From the NCBI RefSeq assembly GCF_001610875.1, contig NZ_CP011272.1, forward strand, positions 3,391,988-3,455,987: a stretch of DNA of 64,000 bases, read 5' to 3'. Source of the DNA: Pirellula sp. SH-Sr6A (GTDB lineage Bacteria > Planctomycetota > Planctomycetia > Pirellulales > Pirellulaceae). The notes beneath the pieces are model-generated. The model did no database searches. It was not told the origin of the DNA and saw only the letters and a program-made list of their open reading frames with translations. The position numbers and the translations under genes were made by a program. The number at the start of each line of letters is the position of its first letter. Position 1 is the stretch's first letter. Shown in pieces: positions 18,795 to 28,089 of this stretch.

Positions 18795-19637
18795 ATGCAC
18801 TTGAAACTATCGCAACTCCCCGCAAAACCTTCGAACCTTCATCGTTTGATCCTCATCGGGGACATCGTCGGGAAACCAGGTGTCTCGATCGTATGCCAGT
18901 CCGTCCCATGGCTCCGGAGCGTTGGCCACATCGACTCGATTGTCGCCAATGCGGAAAACGCTGCGGACGGCGCTGGCCTTACCGTCAATCAGTACAAGAA
19001 ATTGGTGGAGGCCGGTGTCGATGCCATCACCTTGGGCGATCACATTTACAAGAAGCGCGAGATCGCGACCGTTCTCACCACGGCGGGCAACATCGTCAAA
19101 CCGGCGAATTTCCCTCCCGGTGCTCCGGGCCAGGAGTTCTGCACAATCCAGACCTCACTGGGGTTCTCGATCGGGATCGTCAGTCTATTAGGTCGCGTCT
19201 TCATGCGTCCGGTCGATTGTCCTTTCTTGGCGGCCGATCGCGTTTTGGAAAGGATGCCCGAGGATTGCCGCATTCGCCTCGTCGACTTTCATGGCGAGGC
19301 AACCAGTGACAAGCAAATCATCGCTCGGTATCTCGACGGTCGAGTGACCGCCGTCCTAGGGACCCATACGCACGTCCCTACGGCCGACGAGTCCATCCTG
19401 CCGGGTGGAACGGCGTTCCAGTGCGATGTCGGCATGACGGGCCCGTATGAGAGCATCCTGGGGCGATCCATCACCCCGGTTCTGAATACGACCCTGACCT
19501 TTGATCCCAACTCGTTCCATGTCGCGACCGAGGATGTGCGACTCTCAGGAACATGGGTCGATTGCGATCCTTCGACAGGGAAAGCGATCGCGATCGGTCG
19601 ACTCGTTTTGCGTTCCTCGGATTTAGAAGGCTCTTAG
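18795..19637 (+). CDS. YmdB-like metallophosphoesterase
   Basis: A 280-aa member of the TIGR00282/YmdB family, whose Bacillus member is a 2',3'-cAMP phosphodiesterase that influences sporulation and biofilm genes. Motifs: LIGDIVGKPG, NAENAADGAG, LGDHIYKKRE, FHGEATSDK, GTHTHVPTAD and CDVGMTGPYES, giving the dimetal centre. The usual GNH of the third motif reads GDH here. ATG 18795 follows the methyltransferase stop by 2 nt, indicating co-transcription. Confidence 0.88.
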   Translation: MHLKLSQLPAKPSNLHRLILIGDIVGKPGVSIVCQSVPWLRSVGHIDSIVANAENAADGAGLTVNQYKKLVEAGVDAITLGDHIYKKREIATVLTTAGNIVKPANFPPGAPGQEFCTIQTSLGFSIGIVSLLGRVFMRPVDCPFLAADRVLERMPEDCRIRLVDFHGEATSDKQIIARYLDGRVTAVLGTHTHVPTADESILPGGTAFQCDVGMTGPYESILGRSITPVLNTTLTFDPNSFHVATEDVRLSGTWVDCDPSTGKAIAIGRLVLRSSDLEGS

Positions 19638-19641
19638 GTCT

Positions 19642-19653
19642 ATCTATATAGAT
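19642..19653. repeat. AT-rich palindrome after the YmdB-like gene
   Basis: ATCTATATAGAT is a perfect 12-bp palindrome 4 nt after the stop codon, in an AT-rich stretch (19640-19680) that contrasts with its surroundings. It may be part of a promoter or operator for the HAD-mnmA genes. There is no U-tract to support a terminator. Confidence 0.3.
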
Positions 19654-19867
19654 TTAAACATATGTTGTATTAGTAGTAAGGGACGAGGATTTGTTCACAA
19701 CCCAGGACTTGGATAACCTTCTCTAGCAAAAGGCTGGGTGGGATCCCGAATCGCTTGTGTGGACAACCTGTCGATGGAGCGAAAGAAAAAGAAGGTAGAG
19801 ACGTTGATGAAATCGCGAGCTTTGAACATCGAAATTCGCGGTGTTGGTACTTGGAAATACGAGAGAC

Positions 19868-20563
19868 ATGGGGAAACAGGCAATCGACAACTTATCCACG
19901 AAAATAGAGGCGATCGCATTCGACATGGATGGGTTGTTGCTCAACACGGAGGACTTGTACGGCGAAGTGGGGGAGATCCTCATGGCGCGACGGGGAAGAA
20001 TGTATCGGGAGGAAGTGCGGCAGCGGATGATTGGTCTTCCCGCTCCCCAAGCCTTTGGTGTGTTGATTGCGGCGGAGGGATTGCAGGAGACATGGCAAGC
20101 ACTGCAGCGGGAAACGGATGAGATCTTCGAAGAACTTTTGCCGACGCGGTTGGCTTTGATGCCGGGTTTGGAGGAATTGCTCGACCATGTCGAATGCCAG
20201 AGGCTTCCAAGGTGTGTAGCCACCAGTTCGACGCGAAGTTTCGCGACGAGGGCGTTGACGCAAGTCGGCATTTTCGATCGATTTGACTTTGTGTTGACGG
20301 CAGCCGATGTCCCGAGAGGCAAACCCCATCCGGACATCTATGAGGAGGCGGCCAGGCGAATGGGAGTCGACGCGGGATCGATGTTGGTTTTGGAGGATAG
20401 TCCCACCGGGACGCGAGCGGGGGTTTCCGCGGGAGCTTACGTGGTATCGGTACCCAACGCGCATACCCAACACGGCCCGTTCGACGGAGCGCGATGGATC
20501 GCCGATACGTTGCGAGATGAACGAATACGAAGGTTGTTTGAAAAAAGGATAGTGGAAGCGTGA
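19868..20563 (+). CDS. HAD-superfamily phosphatase (beta-phosphoglucomutase-like)
   Basis: A 231-aa HAD hydrolase: motif I FDMDGLLLNTED (nucleophile and acid Asp), helical cap, motif II ATSST, the Lys in PRGKPHPDIY, and motif IV VLEDSPTG. This pattern fits the HAD-IA group of sugar-phosphate phosphatases and beta-phosphoglucomutases; the exact substrate is not readable. ATG 19868 is preferred over 19841 because GAGAGA lies just upstream and the conserved region starts soon after. Its stop overlaps the mnmA start (TGATG). Confidence 0.87.
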   Translation: MGKQAIDNLSTKIEAIAFDMDGLLLNTEDLYGEVGEILMARRGRMYREEVRQRMIGLPAPQAFGVLIAAEGLQETWQALQRETDEIFEELLPTRLALMPGLEELLDHVECQRLPRCVATSSTRSFATRALTQVGIFDRFDFVLTAADVPRGKPHPDIYEEAARRMGVDAGSMLVLEDSPTGTRAGVSAGAYVVSVPNAHTQHGPFDGARWIADTLRDERIRRLFEKRIVEA

Positions 20564-21699
20564 TGAATGCCAAGCGAGTAGTGTTGGCCATGAGCGGAGG
20601 GGTCGACTCGAGTGTCGCTGCGAGTTTGCTATTGGAGCAAGGCTTTGAAGTGATTGGCGTGTTCATGCGACACGGCGAAAAGTCGAGCGAGGCGTGCGAA
20701 TTGGAAGCGGGAAAGCCAAACCCGCTGTTACCGATCCTGCAGGGACGGTTGGACCACAAGCAAGGGTGTTGTTCCGCCAGCGACGCGGCCGATGCGAGGC
20801 GCGTGGCCGACCGCTTGGGAATCCCTTTCTACGCCTTGGATTTGGAAGAGGATTTCAAACGGATCGTCGATTACTTCATCGATGAATATCAGCATGGGAG
20901 GACTCCCAACCCGTGCGTGCAATGCAACAACTGGATCAAGTTCGGGCGGCTGTTCGATTACGCCGATGCCGCGGAAGCGCAGTACGTAGCGACTGGGCAT
21001 TACGCCAGAATGGTGCAAGGGGAAACGGGTGAGTGGGAATTGCACCGCGGATTGGACAACGATAAAGACCAGGCTTATGTGCTAACCGGGATTCCTAAGG
21101 AGAACTTGTCGCGGATGCTCCTGCCCGTCGGTATCTATCACAAACCGGAAATACGAGAGATGGCGGCCAAGGTAGGTTTACGGGTCGCCGACAAGAAAGA
21201 CAGCCAAGAGATTTGTTTCGTGACGAGCGGCCAGCACGCTCAGTTCATTAGGGACAAGACAGGAATTTCCGAGCCGGGAGAAATCGTCACCGAAAATGGA
21301 CGCGTCGTCGGGACGCATGCGGGCATTGAGGGCTTTACCATCGGGCAGCGAAAGGGGATCGGCGTCGCGATGGGATCCCCATATTTTGTGACTTCGATCG
21401 ATGCGGAGAAGCGACAAGTGGTGATCGGACCGCACGAGTCGTTGGGAAGGACGTCGTTAGTGGCGATCGATAGCAACTGGTTGACGGAAGATCTCCCCAG
21501 GGCGATTCCGTTCGAGGCTGAGGTGCAGATTCGATACAACTCCGAACCGCAACCAGCCATGGTCCAGCGACATAGCGATGGGAGTTTCGAAGTACGGTTT
21601 CACGATCCAACCTTTGGAGTCTCACCGGGGCAACTCGCAGCGGTTTTTCGAGGTAGCCGAGCGCTAGGCTGCGGTTGGATTCAATCGACACAACGGTGA
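20563..21699 (+). CDS. mnmA: tRNA-specific 2-thiouridylase MnmA
   Basis: Inserts sulfur at position 2 of the wobble uridine in tRNA Lys, Glu and Gln. The PP-loop SGGVDSS is at residues 11-17. The catalytic cysteines are C118 in NPCVQCN and C218 in SQEICFV. GHYAR and GFTIGQRKGIG are conserved tRNA and ATP contacts, and the length of 378 aa is normal. ATG 20563 overlaps the HAD stop by one base; a GTG at 20560 is an alternative. The region near residues 38-70 is longer than in E. coli and includes a CC pair. Confidence 0.94.
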   Translation: MNAKRVVLAMSGGVDSSVAASLLLEQGFEVIGVFMRHGEKSSEACELEAGKPNPLLPILQGRLDHKQGCCSASDAADARRVADRLGIPFYALDLEEDFKRIVDYFIDEYQHGRTPNPCVQCNNWIKFGRLFDYADAAEAQYVATGHYARMVQGETGEWELHRGLDNDKDQAYVLTGIPKENLSRMLLPVGIYHKPEIREMAAKVGLRVADKKDSQEICFVTSGQHAQFIRDKTGISEPGEIVTENGRVVGTHAGIEGFTIGQRKGIGVAMGSPYFVTSIDAEKRQVVIGPHESLGRTSLVAIDSNWLTEDLPRAIPFEAEVQIRYNSEPQPAMVQRHSDGSFEVRFHDPTFGVSPGQLAAVFRGSRALGCGWIQSTQR

Positions 21700-21710
21700 A
21701 CCGCGAAGGG

Positions 21711-21905
21711 TTACTCGAGAATGGGTGGATAGGCGACTCGTTGGCCTAACGCACTCGGAGAGCAATTTCCCGAAGGTGGTTGGCAGGTGTAGCCTGGGGG
21801 AGGATTACCGCTGATAAGCACCCACACGGATCCATTGCATTCAAAAACGCATTCGTAGGACGAAGAGGCGTTGTCGTCGTTATCGTCGTTTGCCTCTTGG
21901 CTCAT
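21711..21905 (-). CDS. Small Cys-containing protein behind the Ser/Thr kinase
   Basis: A 64-aa protein with an acidic N-terminus (EANDDNDDN) followed by a compact domain with four Cys in C-x3-C and C-x6-C spacing, plus Gly/Pro-rich turns. There is no signal peptide. It begins 9 nt after the kinase stop on the same strand, so it is probably the last gene of that operon. The cysteines suggest a metal site or disulfides. No family is recognised, and no strong ribosome site is visible. Confidence 0.5.
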   Translation of the reverse strand: MSQEANDDNDDNASSSYECVFECNGSVWVLISGNPPPGYTCQPPSGNCSPSALGQRVAYPPILE

Positions 21906-21914
21906 GAAAGGTTC

Positions 21915-24900
21915 TTAGTCCGTTTGGAGAGGGGGAGTATCCAGCGTTCGCACAACGCGAAACGCAGTTTCAAGTAGAATTCTGTTTGTGGTGAAAGAGT
22001 TGATATGATCAGGCACAGGGCCCTTTCGGATGGAGTGGTATCCACCCTTGGTGTACAGTAGGACCTCGAACCTCTTGGCTTCCTCTTCGTTGGGATAGGC
22101 CCTGTGTTCGATACTGGTCGTACCGACAAGTTCACAAGGACTCAGCCTAGCGTTCATCACCCTCCCCGTTGGCGTAAAGTGTTTCAAAATGTCTGCTGAG
22201 TCCGCGAACCATTCCTCGTAGCCGCCATACCAGGATTCACAGATTGTGCTGCTTCGGGCCAAGCATTCCCATTCCGACAATGTCGGCAAGCGGTACTCGG
22301 AAGCCGGGTCGTCGATCCCTTCTAACGCGCTCAATCGCCGGCAGAATTGTTTCATATCATCGAATTTGGCTGACAGATAGGGCTCGTGTGCGCTACCCTC
22401 GTCGAAGCGGATTCCGAGTTCGGGGCGAACATTCGAATAGAGGTGAGTGGAGATCGCCTCCGAGCTAAAAGCCATCGTGTGGTCTAAGACTTTGAGGGTC
22501 AAAGGATCGTCGTGGGAATAGCGATCCTCCGACGAACATCCGTACCAAAAGACACGAGGGGCGCGAATGATCGCCATGCGTAAACCATGTTCGGTGTGGT
22601 ACCAGTTCCTGGAGTCGACGATTTCTTCGAGCCACGGTGATTGATTGAGCCAATCAACTTTCGAACGATATCCCCACCGAATCAAGATCTCACGGCTCAA
22701 TTCGTGCGCACCGGCTGAGGGGTGATGACCGTAGATGTCGGCCAATTGAGCGACGAGCAGCTCGAAGGTTTGGGTATCGATATCTTGTTTCGGGGTGTAT
22801 GCCATGCAGGTAAGCATAGCGGTCGAGCGCCAATCATCGACTGCGTTTCGATATCGGTCGACAATCGTTTCGAGTTCGATACCCGAGTAGGGAAACGAAC
22901 ATAGGAAATAGGTGCGAGGGCGTATGTCGTTGCAGAATCCAAGGACTTCATCGACCCATTCCCAATCGTTGAGAATACATGCAGCCAAGGAAAGCCTGCC
23001 ACACCATTTTGGATTCAGCTCTTCTGGAAGTGCTTCGGCTCGCGGCAAAGCCGCCCGAAACGGTTCCATCTCCTTTTGGATCGGTGCATCGAATCGTTCA
23101 GGATGGTTTCGTATCGCATCGAACACGTCGAGCAGTTCGCTTGTCCCGACGGATTGAAGCAAACGAAGGATCCGTGCTTCGTATTGACTCGATTGGTGCC
23201 AAAGCGAGAGGAGTCGAATTAACCGAGCGCGATGGGTTCCACTCGAGCTTTCCGAGAGGCTTTCAAAGAGGGTATCGGCAAGGCGAGGGTCGGCTCGTTC
23301 CAGCAGAAAAATCCAGTCATTTTCGCTTCCCCGCGTCAACGCTTGGTGAAAATTCTTCGAGGCGAAGTTCGAAAGGTCGACGGAGTTCGATTTAGATTCG
23401 TCTGGGGAAAGAATCGATTGGATAAACTGAACCTTCCAAGGCTCAGTCGCGGTGGACGGAGACGATGCCAGGAACGGTTCGAGCTGCTGTTTCGCAAAGG
23501 ATGGGCTGCTCGCGTAGGATTGGTACCAAGACTTCAAGTGTTTCGGGTCCGAAGACACAAACCAATCGCGAAGTGACGATTCCATCGTCGGTAAGGCCTT
23601 GCCGGACAAACCCGTTTCGGTGCTCGAGAGATTAGCGAGAGGTTGAACATCGCTACCATTATCGTTTCGTGTCCAGGAGAAGATCCCGTAGATGACCCCG
23701 CCTACGAGGGCCAGGGATAGGGTTGCGATGGAAATCTGGACCAGGCCCTGTCGACCGCGATGGATCGGAACCTGCGAAGGATGGAAGGGAACTGATGGAA
23801 CCAGAGAGATCGGTTCCCCCATCAACCAAGAGGAGAGGTCGTGAGACAACTCGTCTACGGAACGATAGCGATCGGCTGGATTTCTCGCCAAGCAGCGCGC
23901 GATGATGGTTTCGAGCGGGGGTGGAAGATCGGGACGAATCGACCGCGCCCAAGGAGCTTGTTGGTCTCGGATCAACGACGCGACCGTGATGGGATCCCCA
24001 TCGAATGGGAGCTTCCCGGTCAGTCTTTCGAAGAGCATGACACCGATGCTGAAGATATCCGAGCGAACATCGACTAGGGAGGATATCCCAGAGGCTTGCT
24101 CGGGGCTCATGTAATGAGGCGTACCGATCCACTGACCATCGAGGGTTGCCGAGGTTGTGGAATGAAACGATTTGGCGACGCCGAAATCGAGAATGCGAAC
24201 CTTGTACTCGTTCGAGTCGAAGGGATTCAGCGACGGGGCGGCCTCGTCCGATGGGGTTTCATCGTCGGAAGCGAGGAGGTCAGGTTCGAGGCTTCGGGCT
24301 TCGACCATGACGTTGGAAGGCTTGAGATCGCGGTGGATGACATTGGCTTGGTGGGCCGCGCGAACGCCTTGGAGCAAATCCAGAAAGAGTCGTACGACGG
24401 AAGCATCGTCGGGCAACACTTCGGAAGGGAGCTCGGAAAGCAGTCTTCCGCGAACCAACTCCGAAACGAGGTAAGGAATCCCTTGCCATTCCCCCACGTC
24501 AAAGATTCTTACGATATTGGGGTGGGATACCAAACTAGCCTTCGCAGCCTCCCGAGCATACGAGACGGCGATGGCGCGTTGGGAGTATCCCCCGGGCGTG
24601 TGGAGGAAGTCGATCGGGAGCTTGAGGGCTACCCGGCGGCGGATGGCGACGTCTTCCGCCTCGAAGACAAACCCGTGACTTCCTTTCCCCAATAATCGTA
24701 GAACCAAATAGCGATCAAAATGAGGAGGGAGGCGGGATGCGTCACCAACGGCCTCTTCGGGATTTTGATTGCGTTGTCGAGCGGACTCTGCGGTCCGATC
24801 ACCTTCTTTGTCCGTCCAAGTCTCATCCGGGGCTGACGGATAAGGGGCGTTCGAACGTACGGTTTCTCGGAGTTCCCCGGGCTGGGGAGGGACATCCGAA

Positions 24901-25196
24901 GGACGATCGATGCGTTCGGTCTGTTCCAACCACTCCTGCTCGATCAGGATCAGCTCGCGAAGAATCCTCATCGAATACTCGGGCGATCCGAGCGAGGCGA
25001 ATTCCTGCGGGTGGGGTCGTGACCCAAATCGGAAGTCCGCCTCAAATGCATCGCAGATCCGCTCGCGCTGCTCGAGGTAATCGAGAGCACGAAGGTCCGA
25101 AATGGAGCAGTCAAGTCGATTCAGTATGGAGTTTATCATTGGCCCTTTGAACGACACGTCGCACCGGAGAATAGAGACGGAAAACGGGTCATGCAA
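21915..25196 (-). CDS. Membrane Ser/Thr protein kinase with C-terminal FGE-like domain
   Basis: A 1093-aa Hanks-type kinase. Residues 1-155 are a hydrophilic leader typical of planctomycete kinases. The kinase domain spans about 160-470: LLGKGSHGFVFEA (P-loop), Lys 192 in VALKLP, VIHRDLKPSN, ILDFGVAK, and GTPHYMSPEQAS. One membrane helix lies near 490-510. The outer part of about 580 residues ends in a weak formylglycine-generating-enzyme-like fold (YRLPTLSEWECLAR and a final AFRVVRT). An ECF sigma gene is divergent at 25519, a common planctomycete pairing. An internal ATG at 25139 could be the true start. Confidence 0.9.
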   Translation of the reverse strand: MHDPFSVSILRCDVSFKGPMINSILNRLDCSISDLRALDYLEQRERICDAFEADFRFGSRPHPQEFASLGSPEYSMRILRELILIEQEWLEQTERIDRPSDVPPQPGELRETVRSNAPYPSAPDETWTDKEGDRTAESARQRNQNPEEAVGDASRLPPHFDRYLVLRLLGKGSHGFVFEAEDVAIRRRVALKLPIDFLHTPGGYSQRAIAVSYAREAAKASLVSHPNIVRIFDVGEWQGIPYLVSELVRGRLLSELPSEVLPDDASVVRLFLDLLQGVRAAHQANVIHRDLKPSNVMVEARSLEPDLLASDDETPSDEAAPSLNPFDSNEYKVRILDFGVAKSFHSTTSATLDGQWIGTPHYMSPEQASGISSLVDVRSDIFSIGVMLFERLTGKLPFDGDPITVASLIRDQQAPWARSIRPDLPPPLETIIARCLARNPADRYRSVDELSHDLSSWLMGEPISLVPSVPFHPSQVPIHRGRQGLVQISIATLSLALVGGVIYGIFSWTRNDNGSDVQPLANLSSTETGLSGKALPTMESSLRDWFVSSDPKHLKSWYQSYASSPSFAKQQLEPFLASSPSTATEPWKVQFIQSILSPDESKSNSVDLSNFASKNFHQALTRGSENDWIFLLERADPRLADTLFESLSESSSGTHRARLIRLLSLWHQSSQYEARILRLLQSVGTSELLDVFDAIRNHPERFDAPIQKEMEPFRAALPRAEALPEELNPKWCGRLSLAACILNDWEWVDEVLGFCNDIRPRTYFLCSFPYSGIELETIVDRYRNAVDDWRSTAMLTCMAYTPKQDIDTQTFELLVAQLADIYGHHPSAGAHELSREILIRWGYRSKVDWLNQSPWLEEIVDSRNWYHTEHGLRMAIIRAPRVFWYGCSSEDRYSHDDPLTLKVLDHTMAFSSEAISTHLYSNVRPELGIRFDEGSAHEPYLSAKFDDMKQFCRRLSALEGIDDPASEYRLPTLSEWECLARSSTICESWYGGYEEWFADSADILKHFTPTGRVMNARLSPCELVGTTSIEHRAYPNEEEAKRFEVLLYTKGGYHSIRKGPVPDHINSFTTNRILLETAFRVVRTLDTPPLQTD

Positions 25197-25518
25197 CCAT
25201 AAAAACCAAAGAAATCCTTAATTCCGACCACGCATTTTTATTATGAAAAAGAGTCGAATTTCGTGTCGTGAAACAAGGCTTCGCTACGGTTTGGGAGCAG
25301 GGTGGAAAAATCGTGTCCTCATTGGGAGGGCCTCCTATCATGGGCACTTCGCGATCCAGCTGGATTGCCGCAGGGGATGTCGACCTCCGCCCAGTCGTAT
25401 TGAATCGCATCCAGCATCCAACTAAACTTCTAGCCCGTTGCCCAACCCATTCATTCTACTTGGCGTACCCTGGCCAAGGCATCCACTTCCCTCCACGCGT
25501 TGCATAGAAATCCCTCGT
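25197..25518. other. Intergenic region between divergent kinase and sigma genes
   Basis: About 320 nt without a convincing gene. The kinase-proximal part is AT-rich (25200-25260) and is the likely site of its promoter. I see no clear -35/-10 pair, repeat or RNA structure. Short open frames here lack coding character. Confidence 0.3.
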
Positions 25519-26145
25519 ATGAATCATTCCGAAGGCGGGCAAGGTTCCGTGACGCGGTGGATTTCAGCGATGCGAATGGGGGATCCCGATGCAATCCGCA
25601 AGCTGGTCGAAAGATACTTTGGGCGGTTGAGAAAGCTTTCGGAAGCTCGCATCCGGCGGGGAAAACCGATCTACGAAGATGGGGAAGATATCGCCATCCA
25701 AGTCCTCACATCGGTGTGCCAGAAGGTAGAAAAGGGCCATTTTCCCGATCTTCAGAATCGAAATGACCTTTGGTATTTGATGATCTTCATCACCCATCGC
25801 ATGGTGATCGATCGATGGCGATCCAGGAAAAACCTCAGTCATCATGTCCCTTTCACCGGGACTTTAGAGGATGCCCTCGAAACCATCGATCACGATCTGG
25901 ATTCCTTTCTCTCGGAGGATTCCGAGTCCGATTTCCAGATCCTTGAGATCGTAGATTGCTGGCAAGGGATGATCCGCCAAATCAAAGACCCGATCGCCAA
26001 AGAGGTCGCCAAGCTCAAGCTCGAAGGACTCAGCAATAGAGAGATAGCCGACAAATTGGGGATCGTGCCGAGAACGGTGGAGCGCAAGTCGGAACTCATC
26101 GAGCAGCGATGGTCCGCATTGTACGAAACCATTGATCGAGACTAG
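25519..26145 (+). CDS. ECF-type RNA polymerase sigma factor
   Basis: A 208-aa sigma-70 family protein of the planctomycete ECF type. Region 2 is visible around residues 25-100 (DPDAIRKLVERYFGRLRKLS, then MIFITHRMVIDRWR), and region 4 around 150-200 (EVAKLKLEGLSNREIADKLGIVPRTVERK). There is no obvious adjacent anti-sigma gene. The divergent membrane kinase at 21915-25196 is the likely partner that controls it. ATG 25519 is used because upstream in-frame sequence has no region 2 similarity and looks non-coding. Confidence 0.88.
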   Translation: MNHSEGGQGSVTRWISAMRMGDPDAIRKLVERYFGRLRKLSEARIRRGKPIYEDGEDIAIQVLTSVCQKVEKGHFPDLQNRNDLWYLMIFITHRMVIDRWRSRKNLSHHVPFTGTLEDALETIDHDLDSFLSEDSESDFQILEIVDCWQGMIRQIKDPIAKEVAKLKLEGLSNREIADKLGIVPRTVERKSELIEQRWSALYETIDRD

Positions 26146-26249
26146 TAGATCCCGTTTCCACCCCGCTTGCATTCTCCTACCCAAACCGCATAATGCTCCA
26201 ATGATCAAACGTTCGTTTGATTGTTTATTTTGAAGCATGGGGGATCGAT

Positions 26250-27299
26250 ATGCGGGCAAAGCAACCTTGGCGAGGCTTTACGTTGGTGGAGCTCCTCGTC
26301 GTCATCGCCATCATCGGGATCCTGGTCGGACTCCTCCTACCAGCCGTTCAAGCGGCTCGCGAAGCAGCGAGGCGCATGCAGTGCCAGAACAATCTGAAGC
26401 AATTGAGCTTGGCCTCCCACAACCACGAAGCGGCCATGAAGGTTCTCCCGGCGGCTTATCGAGCGCAATCGATTGGCGGGGCTCCAGGCTACTTCGATCT
26501 TTGGGGGACTTTGGCCCTCCTCACCCCCTATCTCGAACAGTCCAACGTCTACAACGCGATCGATTTGCGACAGACGATGTACCAACTCGTCCCACCCTAT
26601 GGAATCCAATCCCCGCTAGCGGTTCAAACACGTGTTCCCAGCTTCCTTTGCCCTTCCGATAAAGGGGAAGCGGTTTGCCGGGATGTATACGGCATCGTCG
26701 GTGATTTGGCCCCAACGAACTACTCGTTCTGCATGGGAACAGGCACGACGCGAGGGCGCACCGGTTGGCTCGGCTCACCGTGGGACGCCGACGGAACATT
26801 CTACGCCCAGTCTCGGACTCGAATCACCGACATCCACGATGGCTCGAGCAACACCATCGCTGCCTCCGAACGGATCCTCGGGGAAGGCCCCGAATCGACC
26901 GTGCTGAGCAATCGATCGGAACTGCGTCCCCAAACCATGTACGTAAATCCAGGGGCCGAGACATCCGTGGCTAACTGCCAATCGAGCCTCCGAGTGAACT
27001 TCAACCAACGCCGCATGTATACCTGGGTCGCAGGGGAACCTCGTTGCACCAGCTACAACCATTTCTATTCCCCAAACGATCGAAACAACGCCGACTGCGT
27101 GGCGAACTTCACAGGATCCGATCCTCTCACCCGCAGCTCCGCTCATGGTCTTTCGACGGCCCGCAGTCGCCACACCAGCGGCGTCAATGCATCCTACTGC
27201 GATGGAAGTGTTCGAATGGTCAGCGATTCGATCGAACTGGCGGTCTGGCAATCGCTCGCGACTCGCAGCGGAGGTGAGGTGATCCAGAGTGACAACTAA
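26250..27299 (+). CDS. DUF1559 protein with type IV prepilin-like N-terminus
   Basis: A 349-aa member of the DUF1559 (SBP_bac_10) family, strongly expanded in planctomycetes. It starts with a short basic leader and the prepilin site GFTLVELLVVIAIIG near residues 10-24, followed by AAREAARRMQCQNNLKQL. The C-terminal region has the family's H-x-G-G-like end (RHTSGVNASYCDGSVRMV). It is probably a pseudopilin-like surface protein. GGGGGA lies 7 nt before ATG 26250. The stop overlaps the PhyH start by 11 nt. Confidence 0.93.
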   Translation: MRAKQPWRGFTLVELLVVIAIIGILVGLLLPAVQAAREAARRMQCQNNLKQLSLASHNHEAAMKVLPAAYRAQSIGGAPGYFDLWGTLALLTPYLEQSNVYNAIDLRQTMYQLVPPYGIQSPLAVQTRVPSFLCPSDKGEAVCRDVYGIVGDLAPTNYSFCMGTGTTRGRTGWLGSPWDADGTFYAQSRTRITDIHDGSSNTIAASERILGEGPESTVLSNRSELRPQTMYVNPGAETSVANCQSSLRVNFNQRRMYTWVAGEPRCTSYNHFYSPNDRNNADCVANFTGSDPLTRSSAHGLSTARSRHTSGVNASYCDGSVRMVSDSIELAVWQSLATRSGGEVIQSDN

Positions 27300-28089
27300 C
27301 GAGACCCTTCACCACGACTCCCATCGTATTTTGAACGAGGCTGCAATTCGACAGTATCACGAAGAGGGGTACCTGACCTTAAAACAATTCTTTGCACCGG
27401 AGAAGATCGAAGAATTAGGAAAAGACGTCGATCGTGTCCTGGTCGAAAATCGGGCAATTCTCGATCCTCGCAATATGCGTGTTCGGTTCAAGCCTCATCA
27501 TGCGACTGGCGCGAATCTTCTCGAGGTTCTCGATCCTATCGCTGATTTGTCGCCGGTGGCCAAGAGTTTGACCATGGACGATCGACTGCTCTCGGTTCTT
27601 TTCGATCTCTATGGTGAGCCTGCCGAACTTTTCAAAGACAAGTTGATCTACAAACCGCCCGGTGCACTAGGTGCATCTCTTCACCAAGACTGGATTGCAT
27701 GGCCCGGATTTCCCACCACCTTCCTCACCGTGTTGGTGGCGATCGATCCTTTCACCGAGAAAAGCGGTGCAACCGAGGTATATCCACGAGGGCACTTGAA
27801 CGGGACCTTATCACCGATGGACGGAAAACATCATGTGCTTTCCGAAGAGCAGATGGAGTGCGAACCGGTCTCATTGGTTTTGGATCCAGGAGATATCGCA
27901 ATATTTGGTTGCATGGTGCCCCATCGTTCTTCCGCCAACACGAGCGACACATCACGACGCGGTTATTTCATCAGCTACAACGCTCGTTCCGATGGCGGCC
28001 AGCAGTACCCCAAACACTACCAAGAATTCCACTCCTGGATCCGCTCCAGAATCCCCACCGGACATGAAGACCGACTCTATTTCCAGTAG
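27289..28089 (+). CDS. Phytanoyl-CoA dioxygenase (PhyH) family protein
   Basis: A 266-aa non-heme Fe(II)/2-oxoglutarate oxygenase. The iron triad is visible as H132-x-D134 in LHQDW and H212 in VPHRSS, with R223 or R224 placed to bind 2-oxoglutarate. PhyH enzymes hydroxylate diverse small molecules, and relatives open phosphonates (PhnY). The GTG 27289 start overlaps the DUF1559 gene. The 3' end overlaps an MFS gene by 26 nt, which overlaps an ArsI-like gene by 4 nt, so the three probably act together. A role in organoarsenical or similar chemistry is inference. Confidence 0.85.
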   Translation: MTTNETLHHDSHRILNEAAIRQYHEEGYLTLKQFFAPEKIEELGKDVDRVLVENRAILDPRNMRVRFKPHHATGANLLEVLDPIADLSPVAKSLTMDDRLLSVLFDLYGEPAELFKDKLIYKPPGALGASLHQDWIAWPGFPTTFLTVLVAIDPFTEKSGATEVYPRGHLNGTLSPMDGKHHVLSEEQMECEPVSLVLDPGDIAIFGCMVPHRSSANTSDTSRRGYFISYNARSDGGQQYPKHYQEFHSWIRSRIPTGHEDRLYFQ

